Source: Leclercia adecarboxylata (lineage in GTDB: Bacteria > Pseudomonadota > Gammaproteobacteria > Enterobacterales > Enterobacteriaceae). From it: a stretch of DNA of 64,000 bases. The stretch covers positions 33,917 to 97,916 of the forward strand of contig DERO01000022.1 in assembly GCA_002360945.1 (NCBI GenBank), in the 5' to 3' direction. Position numbers and translations under genes: made by a program. Positions 9,096-18,864 of this stretch are shown here, piece by piece (position 1 is the first letter of the stretch; every line of letters begins with the position of its first letter). Under the pieces are notes generated by a model. The model was not told the origin of the DNA. It worked only from the letters and a program-made list of their open reading frames with translations, and ran no database searches.

Positions 9096-9479
9096 TTACC
9101 GCTTCTCCCACCCGTTACTCTGCGCCGTAAATCCCAGCGCCTGCATAAAGGCCGCCATCACGGCACGGTCTTCCACGCCGATATCCGCCATCCACCACGA
9201 AGCCACGCTCGGGTTATCGCGCATCACTTCCTCAATCAAATATTGCCCTACGCCTCGACGGCGGGTGACTTCACGCACGCGCAAGGAGTCCAGCGCCCCT
9301 TGCGTGCCGCTCAGGGTGACCCGCACTGCGCCTAACAGTCGCTCGTTAAAGCGTGCAGCATAAATACGGTGTGTTTCATCAACGGTGAGCGAGGAGGGAG
9401 AATATTCCGGCCAGATTTTGTTGAGGTCGATATGATCCTGGTCGCTAAAGTTCTCCAGACGGTGGATGGTCAGTTTCAT
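9096..9479 (-). CDS. panM: PanM (PanZ), GNAT-fold PanD maturation and regulation factor
   Basis: A 127-residue GNAT-family protein that in E. coli triggers self-cleavage of aspartate decarboxylase pro-PanD, providing beta-alanine for coenzyme A, and senses CoA or acetyl-CoA. The acyl-CoA-binding stretch RVREVTRRRGVGQYLIEEV (about residues 70-88) and the WWMAD segment are visible. The open frame extends to a TTG at 9494, but the ATG at 9479 gives MKLTIHRLENFSD and the family length. It sits antisense between livJ and livK, as in E. coli. Confidence 0.93.
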   Translation of the reverse strand: MKLTIHRLENFSDQDHIDLNKIWPEYSPSSLTVDETHRIYAARFNERLLGAVRVTLSGTQGALDSLRVREVTRRRGVGQYLIEEVMRDNPSVASWWMADIGVEDRAVMAAFMQALGFTAQSNGWEKR

Positions 9480-9902
9480 TAGCCGCTTGTCCAAATCAAA
9501 AAGAGTGCTGGCAGTGTCTCAATTTATTCTGTCAGACGCTTCCACTTTTTAAATCCATTCTCCAGGTGATTACTTTTTTAGCGTTACGTTGCGTAGTCTT
9601 AAAACGCAGGGATCGAAAAATAAGCAGAATTTTAACCTGAAAGGCAGCGTTTTATTCGGCGTATTGTCTCGTTATTTTATGCTGCAACTCGCGCTTTTAG
9701 TTGTTTATCTCTGCCTGATTTCAGAATATTATCTTTGCTTAATCGCCTGAAATATAGAGATTTTAGTCTGGTTTTTGCTAAAAAACTGCGCTAAACCATT
9801 AAAGGCAATAGCAAAAGTTGCGTTGTTTAATAAAAGTACAGAATGCTTTTTAACCATAATAAAACAAAATATATACATCACGTCACGAATGGGGATTCCT
9901 GG
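9480..9902 (+). promoter_or_regulatory. panM-livK intergenic region
   Basis: A 423-bp non-coding stretch that is clearly AT-richer than its neighbours. It must hold the panM promoter (minus strand) and the livK promoter, which in E. coli is repressed by Lrp with leucine. I could not find a convincing -35/-10 pair, an RNA gene or a reading frame here. Confidence 0.4.
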
Positions 9903-11012
9903 ATGAGAATGAACGCGAAAACATTAGTCGCGGGGATGGTTGCACTGGCGATCTCACATACCGCTGCGGCGGAAGATATTAAAGTTGCCATTGTTGGTGC
10001 CCTGTCCGGCCCTGTCGCTCAGTGGGGCGATATGGAGTTCAACGGCGCGCGCCAGGCAATTAAAGACATCAACGCCAAAGGCGGCATTAAGGGCGACAAA
10101 CTGGTCGGCGTAGAATATGACGACGCCTGCGATCCGAAACAGGCCGTCGCCGTCGCCAACAAAATCGTTAACGATGGCATTCAATATGTGATTGGCCATC
10201 TCTGCTCCTCCTCCACCCAGCCGGCGTCAGATATTTACGAAGACGAAGGCATCCTGATGATCACGCCAGGGGCCACCAACCCGGAGCTGACCCAGCGCGG
10301 CTATCAGAACATTATGCGTACCGCCGGTCTTGACTCCTCTCAGGGGCCTACCGCTGCGAAATACATCATTGAAAACGTCAAGCCGCAGCGCATCGCCATC
10401 ATTCACGATAAGCAGCAGTACGGCGAAGGGCTGGCCCGCTCGGTGCAGGACGGCCTGAAAAAAGGCGGCGCAAACGTGGTCTTCTTCGACGGCATCACTG
10501 CGGGCGAGAAAGACTTCTCGGCGCTGCTGGCGCGTCTGCAGAAAGAGAATATCGACTTCGTTTACTACGGCGGTTACTACCCGGAAATGGGCCAGATGCT
10601 GCGCCAGGCCCGTGCTGTCGGCCTGAAAACCCAGTTTATGGGCCCGGAAGGGGTGGGTAACGCTTCGCTGTCGAACATTGCGGGCGACGCGGGTGAAGGC
10701 ATGCTGGTGACGATGCCAAAACGCTATGACCAGGATCCGGCCAACGCTGCTATCGTCGATGCCCTGAAAGCGGAGAAGAAAGACGCAAGTGGTCCGTACG
10801 TGTGGATCACCTATGCCGCCGTACAGTCTCTGGCGACCGCCATGGATCGTACCGGCAGCAAAGCACCGCAGGATCTGATTAAAGATTTAAAAGCACACGG
10901 GGCAAACACCGTGATTGGGCCGCTGAACTGGGATGAGAAAGGCGATCTGAAGGGATTTGAGTTTGGTGTCTTTAAGTGGCACGCCGACGGTTCATCCTCG
11001 GTCGCCAAATAA
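9903..11012 (+). CDS. livK: Leucine-specific periplasmic binding protein LivK
   Basis: A 369-residue binding protein, the same length as E. coli LivK. A 23-residue signal peptide ([20 protein letters not shown] then AAA) is followed by [20 protein letters not shown]. The ATG at 9903 is preferred to the upstream in-frame ATG at 9843 because that extension is not signal-like and the spacing from GGGGATTCCTGG fits. It is the first gene of livKHMGF and shares most of its sequence with livJ, including the [20 protein letters not shown] segment. Confidence 0.95.
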   Translation: MRMNAKTLVAGMVALAISHTAAAEDIKVAIVGALSGPVAQWGDMEFNGARQAIKDINAKGGIKGDKLVGVEYDDACDPKQAVAVANKIVNDGIQYVIGHLCSSSTQPASDIYEDEGILMITPGATNPELTQRGYQNIMRTAGLDSSQGPTAAKYIIENVKPQRIAIIHDKQQYGEGLARSVQDGLKKGGANVVFFDGITAGEKDFSALLARLQKENIDFVYYGGYYPEMGQMLRQARAVGLKTQFMGPEGVGNASLSNIAGDAGEGMLVTMPKRYDQDPANAAIVDALKAEKKDASGPYVWITYAAVQSLATAMDRTGSKAPQDLIKDLKAHGANTVIGPLNWDEKGDLKGFEFGVFKWHADGSSSVAK

Positions 11013-11023
11013 TCATTATCCCA

Positions 11024-11044
11024 CCGCCCGGCACGACCGGGCGG
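11024..11044 (+). terminator. livK-livH intercistronic hairpin
   Basis: CCGCCCGG (11024-11031) and CCGGGCGG (11037-11044) form a strong GC stem with a CACGA loop and no T-run. It lies between the binding-protein gene and the membrane genes. Such a hairpin would stabilise livK mRNA or give partial termination, keeping LivK in excess. The role is inferred. Confidence 0.6.
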
Positions 11045-11062
11045 GACTAGAAAGGTTATCTT

Positions 11063-11989
11063 ATGTCCGAGCAGTTTCTCTATTTTTTGCAGCAGATGTT
11101 TAACGGCGTAACGCTGGGAAGCACCTATGCACTGATCGCCATCGGCTACACGATGGTGTACGGCATTATCGGCATGATCAACTTCGCCCACGGCGAGGTG
11201 TATATGATCGGCAGTTATGTCTCCTTTATGATTATCGCCGCGCTGATGATGATGGGGATCGACAGCAGCTGGCTGCTGGTGGCCGCCGGGTTTGTCGGGG
11301 CGATTGTCATTGCCAGCGCCTACGGCTGGAGCATCGAGCGGGTGGCCTATCGCCCGGTGCGTAGCTCCAAACGCCTGATCGCGCTGATCTCCGCCATCGG
11401 GATGTCCATCTTCCTGCAAAACTACGTCAGCCTGACCGAAGGGTCGCGCGACGTGGCGCTGCCAAGCCTGTTCAATGGCCAGTGGATTGTGGGCGCCAGC
11501 GAGAACTTCTCGGCGTCGATCACCACCATGCAGCTGGTGATCTGGATTGTCACCTTCATCGCTATGCTGGCGCTGACCCTTTTCATTCGTTACTCCCGCA
11601 TGGGCCGCGCCTGCCGCGCCTGTGCTGAAGACCTGAAAATGGCGAGCCTGCTCGGCATCAACACCGACCGCGTGATTGCTCTGACCTTCGTGATTGGTGC
11701 GGCGATGGCTGCCGTTGCTGGCGTACTGCTCGGCCAGTTCTACGGCGTCATCAACCCGTACATCGGCTTTATGGCCGGGATGAAAGCCTTTACCGCAGCG
11801 GTGCTGGGCGGGATCGGCAGTATTCCGGGGGCGATGATCGGCGGCCTGATCCTGGGCGTGGCGGAAGCGCTCTCCTCTGCCTACCTGAGTACCGAATATA
11901 AAGACGTGGTGTCGTTTGCCCTGCTGATTCTGGTTCTGCTGGTTATGCCTACCGGTATTCTGGGTCGTCCGGAGGTAGAGAAAGTATGA
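11063..11989 (+). CDS. livH: Branched-chain amino acid ABC permease LivH
   Basis: A 308-residue inner-membrane permease with about eight helices. It starts [20 protein letters not shown] and contains the family segment [19 protein letters not shown] and a cytoplasmic loop [16 protein letters not shown] that contacts the ATPases. The last four bases (ATGA) overlap livM, indicating coupled translation. It forms the transport channel with LivM. Confidence 0.96.
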   Translation: MSEQFLYFLQQMFNGVTLGSTYALIAIGYTMVYGIIGMINFAHGEVYMIGSYVSFMIIAALMMMGIDSSWLLVAAGFVGAIVIASAYGWSIERVAYRPVRSSKRLIALISAIGMSIFLQNYVSLTEGSRDVALPSLFNGQWIVGASENFSASITTMQLVIWIVTFIAMLALTLFIRYSRMGRACRACAEDLKMASLLGINTDRVIALTFVIGAAMAAVAGVLLGQFYGVINPYIGFMAGMKAFTAAVLGGIGSIPGAMIGGLILGVAEALSSAYLSTEYKDVVSFALLILVLLVMPTGILGRPEVEKV

Positions 11990-13263
11990 AACCGATGCAT
12001 TTTGCCATGGCGCTGCTCTCGGCGGCGATGTTCTTCGTGCTGGCGGGCGTCTTCATGGGCGTTCAGCTGGAGCTGAGCGGCACTAAACTGGTGGTGGATT
12101 CCGCGTCGGATATCCGCTGGCAGTGGGTCTTTGTCGGCACAGCGGTGGTCTTCTTCTTCCAGCTGCTGCGTCCGGTTTTCCAGAAGACACTGAAGAGCGT
12201 CTCCGGGCCGAAGTTTGTGCTGCCGGCCATCGATGGCTCGACCGTTAAACAGAAGCTGTTCCTGGTAGCGCTGCTGGTGGCGGCCGTGGCCTGGCCGTTC
12301 GTGGTCTCCCGCGGTACGGTGGATATCGCCACACTGACCATGATTTACGTGATCCTCGGCCTCGGGCTGAACGTGGTGGTGGGCCTGTCCGGTCTGCTGG
12401 TGCTGGGCTACGGCGGTTTCTACGCCATCGGCGCTTACACCTTCGCCCTGCTGAACCACTATTACGGTCTCGGCTTCTGGACCTGTCTGCCGCTGGCGGG
12501 GCTGGTCTCTGCGGCTGCCGGTTTCCTGCTCGGCTTCCCGGTGCTGCGTCTGCGCGGTGACTATCTGGCAATTGTGACCTTAGGCTTCGGCGAAATCGTC
12601 CGTATCCTGCTGCTTAACAATACCGAAGTGACCGGCGGTCCGAACGGCATCAGCCAGATCCCGAAACCGACCTTCTTCGGCCTGGAGTTCAGCCGCTCCG
12701 CCCGTGAAGGCGGCTGGGATACCTTCAGCAACTTCTTTGGCGTGAAGTATGACCCGTCCGATCGCGTGATCTGGCTCTATCTGGTGGCGCTGCTGCTGGT
12801 GGTCGTCACCCTGTTCGTGATTAACCGCCTGCTGCGTATGCCGCTGGGCCGCGCGTGGGAAGCGCTGCGTGAAGATGAGATCGCCTGCCGCTCCCTGGGC
12901 CTGAACCCGACCCGCATCAAGCTGACCGCCTTTACCATCAGCGCCGCGTTCGCCGGTTTCGCCGGGACGCTGTTTGCCGCGCGTCAGGGCTTCGTCAGCC
13001 CGGAATCCTTCACCTTTGCGGAGTCCGCTTTTGTGCTGGCGATTGTGGTACTTGGCGGGATGGGCTCGCAGTTCGCGGTTATTCTCGCGGCGATCCTGCT
13101 GGTGGTTTCCCGTGAGCTAATGCGTGACTTTAACGAATACAGCATGCTGATGCTGGGTGGTTTGATGGTACTTATGATGATCTGGCGTCCGCAGGGCTTG
13201 CTGCCGATGACCCGTCCACAGCTGAAACTGAAAAACGGGCAAGCGAAAGGAGAGCAGGCATGA
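11986..13263 (+). CDS. livM: Branched-chain amino acid ABC permease LivM
   Basis: A 425-residue permease. The N-terminal third carries extra helices typical of enteric LivM, and the conserved part begins around residue 120 ([20 protein letters not shown]). The ATPase-contacting loop [19 protein letters not shown] lies near residue 300. It overlaps livH and livG by four bases each. Confidence 0.96.
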   Translation: MKPMHFAMALLSAAMFFVLAGVFMGVQLELSGTKLVVDSASDIRWQWVFVGTAVVFFFQLLRPVFQKTLKSVSGPKFVLPAIDGSTVKQKLFLVALLVAAVAWPFVVSRGTVDIATLTMIYVILGLGLNVVVGLSGLLVLGYGGFYAIGAYTFALLNHYYGLGFWTCLPLAGLVSAAAGFLLGFPVLRLRGDYLAIVTLGFGEIVRILLLNNTEVTGGPNGISQIPKPTFFGLEFSRSAREGGWDTFSNFFGVKYDPSDRVIWLYLVALLLVVVTLFVINRLLRMPLGRAWEALREDEIACRSLGLNPTRIKLTAFTISAAFAGFAGTLFAARQGFVSPESFTFAESAFVLAIVVLGGMGSQFAVILAAILLVVSRELMRDFNEYSMLMLGGLMVLMMIWRPQGLLPMTRPQLKLKNGQAKGEQA

Positions 13264-14027
13264 GTCAGCCATTATTATCCGTTAACGGCCTGATGATGCG
13301 TTTTGGCGGCCTGCTGGCGGTCAACAACGTCTCGCTGGATCTGCATCAGAAAGAGATTGTTTCGCTGATCGGCCCGAACGGCGCCGGTAAAACCACGGTG
13401 TTCAACTGCCTGACCGGTTTCTACAAGCCGACGGGCGGCACCATCATGCTGCGCGACCAGCACCTGGAAGGGCTGCCGGGCCAGCAGATTGCCCGTATGG
13501 GCGTGGTGCGTACCTTCCAGCACGTGCGTCTGTTCCGCGAGATGACGGTGATCGAAAACCTGCTGGTGGCACAGCATCAGCAGCTGAAAACCGGGCTCTT
13601 CGCCGGCCTGCTGAAAACCCCGGCGTTTCGCCGGGCACAGGACGAGGCATTAGACCGTGCCGCCACCTGGCTCGACCGTATCGGCCTGCTGCAGCACGCC
13701 AACCGTCAGGCCAGCAACCTGGCCTACGGCGACCAGCGTCGTCTGGAGATTATCCGCTGCATGGTGACCCAGCCGGAGATCCTGATGCTCGACGAGCCGG
13801 CGGCAGGGCTGAACCCGAAAGAGACCAAAGAGCTGGACGAGCTGATCGTCGAGCTGCGTAACCATCACGACACCACCATCCTGCTGATTGAGCATGATAT
13901 GAAGCTGGTAATGGGCATTTCCGATCGCATCTACGTGGTAAACCAGGGCACGCCGCTGGCGAACGGTACGCCGGAAGAGATCCGCAACAACCCGGACGTG
14001 ATCCGCGCATACCTTGGTGAGGCATAA
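13260..14027 (+). CDS. livG: Branched-chain amino acid ABC ATPase LivG
   Basis: A 255-residue cytoplasmic ATPase that pairs with LivF. It shows Walker [10 protein letters not shown] near 38-46 and Walker [15 protein letters not shown] near 170. The signature loop reads [14 protein letters not shown]. From memory the E. coli protein has YGQQRRLEIAR here, so the Gln-to-Asp and Ala-to-Ile changes are unusual in a conserved motif. It overlaps livM by four bases and ends one base before the livF ATG. Confidence 0.96.
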   Translation: MSQPLLSVNGLMMRFGGLLAVNNVSLDLHQKEIVSLIGPNGAGKTTVFNCLTGFYKPTGGTIMLRDQHLEGLPGQQIARMGVVRTFQHVRLFREMTVIENLLVAQHQQLKTGLFAGLLKTPAFRRAQDEALDRAATWLDRIGLLQHANRQASNLAYGDQRRLEIIRCMVTQPEILMLDEPAAGLNPKETKELDELIVELRNHHDTTILLIEHDMKLVMGISDRIYVVNQGTPLANGTPEEIRNNPDVIRAYLGEA

Positions 14028-14028
14028 G

Positions 14029-14742
14029 ATGGAAAAAACGATGTTAACGTTCGACAAGGTCAATGCGCATTACGGCAAGATCCAGGCCCTGCACGACGTC
14101 AGCCTGCACATCAATCAGGGTGAAATCGTCACCCTGATCGGGGCCAACGGCGCGGGCAAAACCACGCTGCTCGGCACCCTGTGCGGCGACCCGCGCGCCA
14201 CCAGCGGGCGTATCGTCTTTGATGGTAAAGACATTACCGACTGGCAGACGGCGAAAATTATGCGCGAAGCGGTGGCGATTGTCCCGGAAGGGCGTCGCGT
14301 CTTCTCGCGCATGACGGTGGAAGAGAACCTGGCGATGGGCGGCTTCTTTGCCGAGCGCGAACAGTTCCAGACCCGTATCAAGCGCGTCTATGACCTGTTC
14401 CCGCGTCTGTTTGAGCGTCGTATTCAGCGGGCGGGCACCATGTCCGGCGGGGAACAGCAGATGCTGGCGATCGGCCGCGCGCTGATGAGCCAGCCGCGTC
14501 TGCTGCTGCTCGACGAACCGTCGCTCGGGTTGGCACCGATCATCATCCAGCAGATCTTCGACACCATCGAGCAGCTGCGTAAAGAGGGGATGACCATCTT
14601 CCTCGTGGAGCAGAACGCTAACCAGGCGCTGAAGCTCGCAGATCGCGGCTACGTGCTGGAGAACGGCCGCGTGGTGCTGGAAGACACCGGCGACGCGCTG
14701 CTGGCCAACGAAGCGGTGCGGAGTGCTTACCTGGGCGGCTAA
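14029..14742 (+). CDS. livF: Branched-chain amino acid ABC ATPase LivF
   Basis: A 237-residue ATPase, exactly the family length from the ATG at 14029 (MEKTMLTFDKVNAHYGK); an in-frame GTG upstream is inside livG. It shows Walker A GANGAGKTT, signature MSGGEQQMLAIGRALM and Walker B LLLLDEPSLGLAP. It is the last gene of livKHMGF and is followed by REP elements, with no classic terminator seen. Confidence 0.96.
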   Translation: MEKTMLTFDKVNAHYGKIQALHDVSLHINQGEIVTLIGANGAGKTTLLGTLCGDPRATSGRIVFDGKDITDWQTAKIMREAVAIVPEGRRVFSRMTVEENLAMGGFFAEREQFQTRIKRVYDLFPRLFERRIQRAGTMSGGEQQMLAIGRALMSQPRLLLLDEPSLGLAPIIIQQIFDTIEQLRKEGMTIFLVEQNANQALKLADRGYVLENGRVVLEDTGDALLANEAVRSAYLGG

Positions 14743-14751
14743 GCCGTCTGT

Positions 14752-14866
14752 ATTGCCCGGCGGCGCTACGCTTGCCGGGCCTACACGCTTTTTCTCCCTC
14801 TCCCACAGGGAGAGGGCATCAGGCCGCACGTATCCAGGCCGGGTAAGGCGAAGCCGCCACCCGGCT
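14752..14866. repeat. Mosaic REP elements downstream of livF
   Basis: Three units lie in a row: a REP copy (GCCCGGCGGCGCTACGC...GGGCCTAC), a CCCTCTCCC/GGGAGAGGG unit, and an inverted REP copy (GGCCGGGTAAGGCGAAGCC...CACCCGGC) followed by six T. It probably serves as the 3' end of the liv operon transcript. Confidence 0.85.
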
Positions 14867-14869
14867 TTT

Positions 14870-14910
14870 TTGTGTTCTGTACGCTTTACTTGTACAATTG
14901 ACTTGTACTT
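14870..14910 (+). promoter_or_regulatory. Promoter and operator repeats of the Phd/Doc-type operon
   Basis: TTGTGT at 14870-14875 and TACAAT at 14893-14898, 17 bp apart, form a plausible sigma-70 promoter. An 8-bp palindrome TTGTACAA (14890-14897) overlaps the -10, a second TTGTAC follows at 14903-14908, and related sequences occur at 14878 (TGTACG) and 14928 (GTACAA). Repeated half-sites over the core promoter are what an autoregulating antitoxin would bind. This is inferred from arrangement. Confidence 0.55.
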
Positions 14911-14923
14911 AAAAGGGGGCAAT

Positions 14924-15145
14924 ATGCGTACAATGAACTATAGCGAAGCACGTCAGAATCTTGCCTCCGCGCTGGATTCTGCCGCGACGGGAACACCCGT
15001 CACCATCACGCGTCGGGGTCATAAACCTGCCGTGATTATCAGTGCAGAAGAGTTTGAACGTTATCAGGTGGCAAAACTGGATGCCGAGTTTGACGCCATT
15101 ATGGGTATTCATGGCAATGAAATTAGGGAACTGGCTGACAAATGA
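14924..15145 (+). CDS. Type II antitoxin, Phd/YefM family
   Basis: A 73-residue protein, MRTMNYSEARQNLASALDSA, with the Phd/YefM DNA-binding N-terminus and the PVTITRRGHKPAVIISAEEFE segment. The C-terminus (DAEFDAIMGIHGNEIRELADK) would fold on and inhibit the toxin. The start at 14924 follows GGGGG at 14915-14919 with good spacing, and the frame upstream is REP sequence. It overlaps the toxin gene by four bases (ATGA). It resembles YhhV, an antitoxin-like gene at this locus in some E. coli genomes. Confidence 0.87.
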   Translation: MRTMNYSEARQNLASALDSAATGTPVTITRRGHKPAVIISAEEFERYQVAKLDAEFDAIMGIHGNEIRELADK

Positions 15146-15510
15146 CCCTGCAATTTATCTCAGCGGAAGAGATAGTCCTGTTTCATGACAAACTTCTCAG
15201 CGTCACGCCTGGCGTCGCGGGAATGTCGGATCCGGGTCGTGCTGAAGCGCTGCTCTATCGCGTGTTAAACAAATATCAATATGAAGGGGTGACAGATGTC
15301 TGGATCCTGGCGGCGATGCATTTGCTGGCTATCTCCCGCGGCCATATCTTTAATGACGGCAATAAACGCACGGCATTGTTTATTACCTTGCTTTTCCTCA
15401 AGCGTAACGGCATCTCGCTGAAGGCCAATCCGGATTATGTGGCGATGACGGTTGAGGCTGCTGCGGGCCACCTGTCGCTTGAAGAGATTGTGGAGCGTTT
15501 ACGCCGCTAG
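15142..15510 (+). CDS. Type II toxin, Doc-type Fic-fold protein
   Basis: A 122-residue protein carrying the Doc/Fic core motif HIFNDGNKRTA at about residues 70-80 (family HxFx(D/N)(A/G)NKR). Doc of phage P1 is a kinase that phosphorylates and inactivates EF-Tu; the same activity is inferred here. All key motif residues are present and the length fits Doc (126 residues), so the toxin looks intact. It is coupled to the antitoxin by an ATGA overlap. The C-terminus ends EEIVERLRR. Confidence 0.88.
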   Translation: MTLQFISAEEIVLFHDKLLSVTPGVAGMSDPGRAEALLYRVLNKYQYEGVTDVWILAAMHLLAISRGHIFNDGNKRTALFITLLFLKRNGISLKANPDYVAMTVEAAAGHLSLEEIVERLRR

Positions 15511-15548
15511 TTACCCCTTCACACAACCATCATCCCCCTGACGCCCTG

Positions 15549-15588
15549 CTGTCATATCTCTGTAAACAAACGGTTATTTTTCTGTAAT
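15549..15588 (+). promoter_or_regulatory. Tandem Pho box upstream of ugpB
   Basis: Four PhoB half-sites follow one another at exact 11-bp steps: CTGTCAT (15549), CTGTAAA (15560), CGGTTAT (15571) and CTGTAAT (15582). This is two complete Pho boxes in series, so ugp should be induced by phosphate starvation through PhoB-PhoR, as in E. coli. Confidence 0.88.
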
Positions 15589-15661
15589 TCGAGCATGTCA
15601 TGTTACCTCGCGAGCACAAAACGCGTGATATCGCGCATCCGGCACAATAAGAGAGATGACA

Positions 15662-16978
15662 ATGACATCGTTACGACACACAGCTTTGGGTCTGGCAATG
15701 GGTCTGGTTTTTGCGGGCAACGCAATGGCCGTCACCACTATTCCGTTCTGGCATTCGATGGAAGGGGAGTTGGGTAAAGAAGTTGACTCCCTGGCGCAAC
15801 GTTTCAACGACACCCACCCGGATTACAAAATTGTGCCGGTGTACAAAGGCAACTACGAGCAGAGCCTGAGCGCCGGTATCGCCGCGTTCCGTACCGGCAA
15901 TGCCCCGGCGCTGCTGCAGGTTTACGAGGTAGGCACCGCCACCATGATGGCCTCCAAAGCCATCAAGCCGGTCTATGAAGTGTTCAAGGACGCGGGCATC
16001 AACTTCGACGAATCCCAGTTCGTGCCGACCGTCTCCGGCTACTACACCGACTCCAAATCCGGCCATCTGCTCTCTCAGCCGTTTAACAGCTCCACCCCGG
16101 TGCTGTACTACAACAAAGACGCCTTCAAGAAAGCCGGTTTAGACCCTGAGCAGCCGCCAAAAACCTGGCAGGATCTGGCCGCGTACACCGCCAAACTGAA
16201 AGCCGCCGGCATGAAGTGCGGTTACGCCAGCGGCTGGCAGGGCTGGATCCAGATCGAGAACTTTAGCGCCTGGCACGGTCAGCCGGTCGCTACCGAAAAC
16301 AACGGTTTTAACGGCACCAATGCGGTACTGGAATTCAACAAGCCGGAGCAGGTGAAGCACATCGCTCTGCTGCAGGAGCTGAACAAGAAGGGCGATTTCA
16401 GCTACTTCGGGCGTAAAGATGAATCCACCGAGAAGTTCTACAGCGGCGACTGCGCCATCACCACCGCCTCTTCCGGCTCGCTGGCGGATATCCGTCACTA
16501 CGCCAAATTTAACTACGGCGTGGGCATGATGCCGTACGATGCCGACTCGAAGGGCGCACCGCAGAACGCCATCATCGGCGGGGCCAGCCTGTGGGTCATG
16601 CAGGGCAAGGACAAGGACACCTACAAGGGCGTAGCGGAGTTTCTCGACTTCCTGGCAAAACCGGAAAACGCCGCCGAATGGCACCAGAAGACCGGCTACC
16701 TGCCGATCACCAAAGCCGCGTATGACCTGACCCGCGAACAGGGCTTCTACGACAAGAACCCGGGTGCGGACATCGCCACGCGTCAGATGCTGAACAAGCC
16801 ACCGTTGCCGTACACCAAAGGCCTGCGCCTGGGCAACATGCCGCAGATCCGCACCATCGTGGATGAAGAGCTGGAGAGCGTGTGGACCGGTAAGAAAACG
16901 CCTCAGCAGGCGCTGGATGCCGCAGTCGAACGCGGGAATCAGCTGCTGCGCCGCTTCGAGCAGTCGACCAAATCGTAA
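15662..16978 (+). CDS. ugpB: sn-glycerol-3-phosphate periplasmic binding protein UgpB
   Basis: A 438-residue periplasmic binding protein for glycerol-3-phosphate and its diesters. A signal peptide of about 23 residues ([20 protein letters not shown] then AMA) precedes [19 protein letters not shown]. The preceding ATG at 15656 directly abuts the Shine-Dalgarno GAGAG (15651-15655), so the ATG at 15662, which gives the E. coli length of 438, is chosen. It is the first gene of ugpBAECQ behind the Pho boxes. Confidence 0.96.
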   Translation: MTSLRHTALGLAMGLVFAGNAMAVTTIPFWHSMEGELGKEVDSLAQRFNDTHPDYKIVPVYKGNYEQSLSAGIAAFRTGNAPALLQVYEVGTATMMASKAIKPVYEVFKDAGINFDESQFVPTVSGYYTDSKSGHLLSQPFNSSTPVLYYNKDAFKKAGLDPEQPPKTWQDLAAYTAKLKAAGMKCGYASGWQGWIQIENFSAWHGQPVATENNGFNGTNAVLEFNKPEQVKHIALLQELNKKGDFSYFGRKDESTEKFYSGDCAITTASSGSLADIRHYAKFNYGVGMMPYDADSKGAPQNAIIGGASLWVMQGKDKDTYKGVAEFLDFLAKPENAAEWHQKTGYLPITKAAYDLTREQGFYDKNPGADIATRQMLNKPPLPYTKGLRLGNMPQIRTIVDEELESVWTGKKTPQQALDAAVERGNQLLRRFEQSTKS

Positions 16979-16979
16979 A

Positions 16980-17112
16980 AAATGCCCGGTGGCGGCTTCG
17001 CTTACCGGGCCTACGGGTTAATGCGGCCTGATGCCCTCATCCCAACCCTCTCCCACAGGGAGAGGGAGAAAACCGAAACCGTAGGCCGGGTAAGCGAAGC
17101 CGCCACCCGGCA
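16980..17112. repeat. REP cluster inside the ugp operon
   Basis: The whole 155-bp ugpB-ugpA gap is REP material: a forward unit (GCCCGGTGGCGGCTTCGC...GGGCCTAC), the CCCTCTCCC/GGGAGAGGG unit, then an inverted unit (GTAGGCCGGGTAAGCGAAGC...CACCCGGC). Positioned inside an operon, it can protect ugpB mRNA from 3' decay and lower expression of the membrane genes. Confidence 0.85.
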
Positions 17113-17133
17113 CTGTTCAGGAACCAAACCTTC

Positions 17134-18021
17134 ATGTCATCTTCCCGTCCGGTGTTCCGTTCCCGCTGGCTGCCGTACCTGCTGGTCGCGCCGCAACTGG
17201 TCATCACCGTCATCTTCTTTATCTGGCCTGCGGGCGAAGCGCTGTGGTACTCGGTGCAGAGCGTCGATCCCTTCGGGCTCTCCAGCCAGTTTGTCGGCCT
17301 GGATAACTTCGCCGCCCTGTGGCATGACAGCTACTACCTGGACTCCTTTTGGACGACGATGAAGTTCAGCGCGCTGGTCACCGTCAGCGGTCTTCTCGCC
17401 TCGCTGTTCTTCGCCGCGCTGGTGGATTACGTGGTGCGCGGCAGCCGTCTGTATCAGACCCTGATGCTGCTGCCCTACGCCGTGGCTCCGGCGGTCGCCG
17501 CGGTGCTGTGGATCTTCCTGTTTAACCCGGGTCGCGGGCTGATCACCCATTTCCTCGGTGAATTTGGCTACGACTGGAACCACGCCCAGAACAGCGGTCA
17601 GGCGATGTTCCTGGTGGTCTTCGCCTCGGTGTGGAAGCAGATCAGCTACAACTTCCTGTTCTTCTTTGCCGCGCTGCAGTCCATCCCACGCTCGCTGGTG
17701 GAAGCCGCGGCGATTGACGGCGCAGGCCCGATCCGCCGCTTCTTCAGGCTGGCGCTGCCGCTGATCGCCCCGGTGAGTTTCTTCCTGCTGGTGGTCAACC
17801 TGGTTTACGCCTTCTTCGACACCTTCCCGGTGATCGACGCCGCCACCGCAGGCGGCCCGGTGCAGGCCACCACCACGCTGATCTACAAGATCTACCGCGA
17901 AGGTTTCGCTGGTCTGGATCTCTCAGCCTCTGCCGCCCAGTCGGTGGTGCTGATGTTCCTCGTCATCATCCTCACGGTGGTGCAGTTCCGCTATGTCGAA
18001 AGTAAGGTGCGCTACCAATGA
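17134..18021 (+). CDS. ugpA: Glycerol-3-phosphate ABC permease UgpA
   Basis: A 295-residue inner-membrane permease with six helices and the conserved EAA loop [20 protein letters not shown] at about residues 190-209 that contacts UgpC. It starts [20 protein letters not shown], identical in length to the E. coli protein. Four-base ATGA overlap with ugpE. Confidence 0.96.
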   Translation: MSSSRPVFRSRWLPYLLVAPQLVITVIFFIWPAGEALWYSVQSVDPFGLSSQFVGLDNFAALWHDSYYLDSFWTTMKFSALVTVSGLLASLFFAALVDYVVRGSRLYQTLMLLPYAVAPAVAAVLWIFLFNPGRGLITHFLGEFGYDWNHAQNSGQAMFLVVFASVWKQISYNFLFFFAALQSIPRSLVEAAAIDGAGPIRRFFRLALPLIAPVSFFLLVVNLVYAFFDTFPVIDAATAGGPVQATTTLIYKIYREGFAGLDLSASAAQSVVLMFLVIILTVVQFRYVESKVRYQ

Positions 18022-18863
18022 TTGAGAACCGTCGCGGGCTGACGATTTTCAGCCACACCATGCTGATCCTGGGGATCGTGGTGATCCTGTTCCCGCTGTA
18101 CGTGGCCTTTGTTGCCGCCACCCTGGATCGCAACGCCATCTTTGAAACCCCGATGACGCTTGTCCCGGGCGGCCATCTTTTCGAGAACATGGCGACCATC
18201 TGGACCCAGGGCGTCGGCGTTAACAGCGCCCCGTTCTGGCTGATGATGCTCAACAGCTTCATCATGGCGTTCGGCATCACGGTGGGCAAAATCACGGTGT
18301 CGATGCTTTCGGCCTTTGCCATCGTCTGGTTCCGCTTTCCGCTGCGCAACCTGTTCTTCTGGATGATCTTCATCACCCTGATGCTGCCGGTGGAGGTGCG
18401 TATCTTCCCGACGGTGGAGGTGATCGCCAACCTCGGGATGCTCGACAGCTATGCGGGCTTAACCCTGCCGCTGATGGCCTCGGCCACCGCCACCTTCCTG
18501 TTCCGCCAGTTCTTTATGACCCTGCCGGACGAGCTGATTGAGGCCGCGCGTATCGACGGCGCCTCACCGATGCGCTTCTTCCGCGACATCGTGCTGCCGC
18601 TGTCGAAAACCAACCTCGCGGCGCTGTTTGTCATCACCTTTATCTACGGCTGGAACCAGTACCTGTGGCCGCTGCTGATTATTCAGGACGTCAATCTCGG
18701 CACCGCCGTGGCGGGCATCAAAGGCATGATTTCAACCGGCGAAGGCACCACCCTCTGGAACCAGGTGATGGCGGCGATGCTGCTCACTCTTATCCCACCC
18801 GTAGTCATTGTTTTAGCCATGCAGCGTGCGTTTGTCCGCGGCCTGGTCGATAGCGAGAAATAA
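18018..18863 (+). CDS. ugpE: Glycerol-3-phosphate ABC permease UgpE
   Basis: A 281-residue permease, partner of UgpA, with six helices and the EAA loop [20 protein letters not shown] near residues 175-194. It overlaps ugpA by four bases, and its TAA stop at 18861-18863 is one base before the ugpC ATG. Confidence 0.96.
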   Translation: MIENRRGLTIFSHTMLILGIVVILFPLYVAFVAATLDRNAIFETPMTLVPGGHLFENMATIWTQGVGVNSAPFWLMMLNSFIMAFGITVGKITVSMLSAFAIVWFRFPLRNLFFWMIFITLMLPVEVRIFPTVEVIANLGMLDSYAGLTLPLMASATATFLFRQFFMTLPDELIEAARIDGASPMRFFRDIVLPLSKTNLAALFVITFIYGWNQYLWPLLIIQDVNLGTAVAGIKGMISTGEGTTLWNQVMAAMLLTLIPPVVIVLAMQRAFVRGLVDSEK

Positions 18864-18864
18864 A

